In this document: positions 61,169 through 64,000 of the stretch, piece by piece
Numbering within the stretch: position 1 is the first letter of the stretch
How the letters are laid out: every line of letters begins with the position of its first letter
NCBI RefSeq assembly: GCF_963422355.1
Contig: NC_085092.1
Coordinates: 632,001-696,000, forward strand
Direction of reading: 5' to 3'
Source of the DNA: Corticium candelabrum
Lineage: Eukaryota; Porifera; Homoscleromorpha; Homosclerophorida; Plakinidae
DNA length: 64,000 nt
Notes under the pieces: generated by a model
Databases searched by the model: none
The model's input: the letters and a program-made list of their open reading frames with translations, nothing else
Told to the model about the DNA's origin: nothing
Translations under genes and position numbers: made by a program

Positions 61169-61593
61169 AAAAATTCTAGGAATTAAACCATGACTCACCT
61201 TGGCCTGTATTGAGCGACAACTTTGAGCCTACAAGTAAACGTCTTTTGGACAAATTGTTGTCTAGAATCAAGTCGTCCTTGTATTGAGCATTCCAGTTAG
61301 ACAGATCTTCGTCACGTGCGACGTACGCGCGTGCGGTCTGATCCACAAGGCATTGAAATGGTGTTAGATAGCTTGGACTGTTGCAATCTTTCGTGCTGAA
61401 ATTTATTCAGACTGCTCAGCCGTTGCCAGAAGGTCAGCACTGCAGTCTAAACACGTACATACATCTCCATGGGTCAATGCAATTCGGTACCGTACTCTAA
61501 CTATAGTATACGTTAGCTTATAAAATACTAGATATCTGGCTGTAAAGTCTAACAAATTACGTAATCTGTTTTGCAGAATCCTAGGAACATTGG
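61169..61593. repeat. Duplicated 0.46-kb block, copy B
   Basis: Same-orientation copy of 51857-52316. Its minus-strand frame (RDEDLSNWNAQYKDDLILDN onward to SLNTGQGESW) is open, unlike copy A. It lies directly upstream, in minus-strand sense, of the Helitron fragment and may be a 5' exon of that element. Confidence 0.7.
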
Positions 61594-61650
61594 CTTGCGT
61601 TTATGTTATTTTGACATTCGTATTAGCGTAATGTAAATATGCCAAAGGGG

Positions 61651-62170
61651 TCACTCCTGCAAGGTATTAAACGATGCTTTATTAGTCTGAAATTCGAGGC
61701 TTAGATGGCGTTTTACAACCACCTGTCTCAGCTCGTCTCCAGTTGGAAAGACAATGGATTTGGGAACCATATGCTTGCGTAAAACACTGACACCAGTATG
61801 AACAATTTCAACAGCCGTTGACTTACCAATGGAAAACAGGGATACCAAAGAATTGAATGACAAAGAATGAGCCAACCAGTATATAAGGCTAGCAAACCTT
61901 TTGGCACTAGGTACGGCCAATCTGATGACTGTATTTTGTTTTTGAATTCTTGTTCCGTGGAGATTGTGCAGAGCCCAAAACACTCCCTTTGTCATTCTAG
62001 ATGAGGCAATGACTGTTTCTCTTCCCAATCTGGACAAAGTCGGCCAACTCTAGACCAAGAACCACATACTTCATTCTCCCAAAAGCCCCCACTTCTGGGA
62101 GACGACCAAAATCGTCTCTTTCTTTTCAATCCACCGAGAATTTGAACAAACGTTGGGTTCGTCCACATGC
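61651..62170 (-). pseudogene. PIF/Harbinger transposase N-terminal fragment
   Basis: The frame 62037-61651 reads MTKGVFWALHNLHGTRI, then LAHSLSFNSLVSLFSIGKST and VEIVHTGVSVLRKHMVP, the helical region before the DDE nuclease in Harbinger transposases. An upstream piece (about 62170-62040) in another frame adds LKRKRRFWSSPRS. The DDE core is not present. Confidence 0.7.
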
Positions 62171-62515
62171 TTTATTCATTAGAAACAGTTGTGGGCGTGC
62201 ACAGCAAAAGTGATACGAAAAGTAGCTACGTCTTCTTCTTGTTTAGTACTCCACTCGACTAAAATCTTCGAGATCTGCTATGGTCACCATATGGAACATG
62301 AAAAGCGCTGCCAATAAGGCGTTCTCACACTCTTTGCTTGCTATGGGCCTGCATATTATATATATACATTTTAATTTTTTAAATTTTATTAAACAACTAA
62401 TAGCATACAGGGAAGTCCTAACTTAACACATTATCTACTTCCGCAAGCATGCGGCTAGAAATCATTCTAACGATATACAACCATAATTTTACAGACGGTT
62501 GCTCTAGCAAGTTCT
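62171..62515. other. Spacer with AT-rich retroelement tail
   Basis: It includes TATATATATACATTTTAATT and an adjacent oligo-A/T run near 62355-62395, similar to the tail at 62936-62975. It is probably the 3' end of the retroelement fragment that follows. Confidence 0.4.
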
Positions 62516-62745
62516 TTAAGTTAAAGCTTTCCAGAAAGGAACAGCTAGCACAGCACAAACTTTAGAAGATATAGATTTTAAAGTTTCTAGGCTATCTGGT
62601 GACCATAAACAGAGCGACTCCACCAAGGGGTAGAAAACCCCGCCTGCAGATGTCACTCTTGCATCGTGACGATCATCTTTGTCCGTCTCAGCCGCTTCTG
62701 CCACTATTCCTGATGTTTCAGCAACTCGAGGGATGTATAATGGAT
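62516..62745 (-). pseudogene. Retroelement C-terminal fragment
   Basis: The minus-strand reading includes DDRHDARVTSAGGVFYPLVE, SLCLWSPDSLETLKSIS, the same C-terminal block as at 46333-46500 and 62956-63250. It is 5'-truncated soon after this block. Confidence 0.65.
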
Positions 62746-62929
62746 GCAACGTATATATATATATATGTATATATATTAGTATTATATATTTTAAAATTTT
62801 TATAGGTCCCACAAGGGACTAGCCGTACCACCTAAACTACATCTAGCTAATATCATCTTAGCATTGCTACACCATAGTCTAGTAGAGAGTTGCTGATGGA
62901 AATGACAAACAGATTGGCTAATTGAAACA

Positions 62930-64000
62930 TTAAATATATATATGTATAAATATATTTAAATTTTTAAAACTATATTAAAAGAATCCATGTCATAGCTAAA
63001 CAAAGCTAACTTATCTACTATCAATTTAGCATTGTACTGCCAAAGCTTACATGACAACTGTTCGTGTAAATTACATAAAGCTCTACTAAGAGTCAATCCG
63101 TTGAACAGAGATGTTTTCTTCGCAATGGATTTCAGAACCTCCAGGCTGTGCATTGACCACACTCCATAAGTTTCAACTATTAGAGGATAGAAAATCCCCC
63201 TGCAGCTGCAACGTTCTCATCATGTATAAGATCTTTCTCACATTCCCCAGCTTCAGCAGCCACCCCAGCTTCAGCAGCCACACCTGCTTTACTTGCAGCG
63301 TTGATAATGTGAGAAGGGCCGAATGAATTCCTGACCGACACATCAAAATAGGCAGGTTTGCCTTGAGAGAAATCAGGGTGATAAACATCACCCGGTCTAT
63401 CAAAGGACAGAGTCGAGCATACTTGTTCACGACGTGTACCAGCATTTTCCTTCAAGAGACAGTGGTAGATAACATCACATACAGCATCATGACGTTTAAT
63501 TCTCAACGGTCCGCAACCAAAGGCATGGTCGCCATGTTCATCAAGGACATGAGTACATGTACATCTGTATGACGTGGGCTGACGTGGAAATACAGCTATT
63601 TCTAGACGTAATCGCAAGGCAACAACAAAATCCTGAGGGGACATGGCTAGGCCAAGACTGCGGTTAGGAATTGTCCTCAACCAAGCCCCCGAGTGAGGAG
63701 TTGTCACTGCTTTCAGTCGTGCTTGATCACGTAGGCTGAGACAGCTTTCTTCAATATTACATTTTGCGTTGTTATCCAAGATCTGCTGGATATCATGTTG
63801 AGTAGAGACTGGTGTTATACAGTCACTGAAGCCCGGAAGAATACTTGCCAGATGTTGTTGGCATTGAGTTTCACCGGGGATGATCAGGTCACCGCTTTTT
63901 CCAAGTTGGTATGATGGGTCGTCTTCAAGGATTGATATTGGCATTGAATTGTGTAGTAGCCAAAATGACAGCTGACGTGATGAATTGCAGCTTCCAATAA
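62930..64000 (-). pseudogene. Non-LTR-type retroelement, RLE-like C-terminal half
   Basis: The main frame is open from the right edge to 63180. It carries HSGAWLRTIPNRSLGLAMSP, a Cys/His cluster (CTCTHVLDEHGDHAFGC) and RPGDVYHPDF with YFDVSVRN, fitting the CCHC plus PD-(D/E)XK layout of restriction-like-endonuclease retroelements. After a frame change near 63180 it continues as WSMHSLEVLKSIAKK to about 62956 and an AT-rich tail. The reverse-transcriptase domain would lie beyond the window. A nine-residue unit (AEAGVAA-type) is duplicated near 63250-63290. Confidence 0.72.

Overview
This window is nuclear DNA of an animal: spliced genes with canonical GT/AG introns (many only 40-100 nt), AT-rich spacers, dinucleotide microsatellites and many DNA transposons, MITEs and retroelement fragments. 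The gene content (an RNF213-type giant E3 ligase, an OSER1 homologue, an ionotropic glutamate receptor, a secreted GGGW-type fibrinogen-like protein) points to an early-branching metazoan. A sponge, perhaps homoscleromorph or calcareous because those lineages keep iGluRs, is my best guess; a cnidarian is not excluded. No organism-specific marker proves it.

Layout. (1) 3-12248, minus: one uninterrupted RNF213/mysterin-like reading frame of more than 4,080 codons that runs off the left edge. (2) 13119-22129: a 9-kb MULE-like DNA transposon with ~0.85-kb inverted repeats, a decayed SWIM-finger transposase, a decayed Ulp1/C48 protease gene and nested insertions in both arms. (3) 22405-37979, plus: a 17-exon gene for a VWA - MIB/HERC2 x2 - WWE - UIM protein whose long introns carry several foldback elements. 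(4) 38264-38811, plus: a two-exon OSER1 homologue. (5) 41570-44152, plus: a single-exon ionotropic glutamate receptor. (6) 45294-48937: a pseudogene of the fibrinogen-like gene, split by a 5'-truncated retroelement that itself contains an intron-bearing fragment of an unrelated coiled-coil gene. (7) 49424-51590: remnants of Ty3/gypsy pol and a hAT transposase. (8) 52619-55251, plus: the apparently intact six-exon fibrinogen-like secreted gene, with a 435-bp composite microsatellite in intron 3. (9) 55.3-64.0 kb: a repeat-rich end with MITEs, a Helitron fragment, a duplicated 0.45-kb block, a Harbinger transposase fragment and two retroelement 3' ends.

Two of the host genes (RNF213-like; VWA/MIB/WWE/UIM) belong to ubiquitin-linked families and OSER1 is stress-linked in vertebrates, but nothing in the sequence shows that they form one pathway. 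The most novel-looking items are the VWA-MIB/HERC2-WWE-UIM architecture, the intronless RNF213-like frame without a visible RING, and the intron-containing gene patch inside a retroelement.
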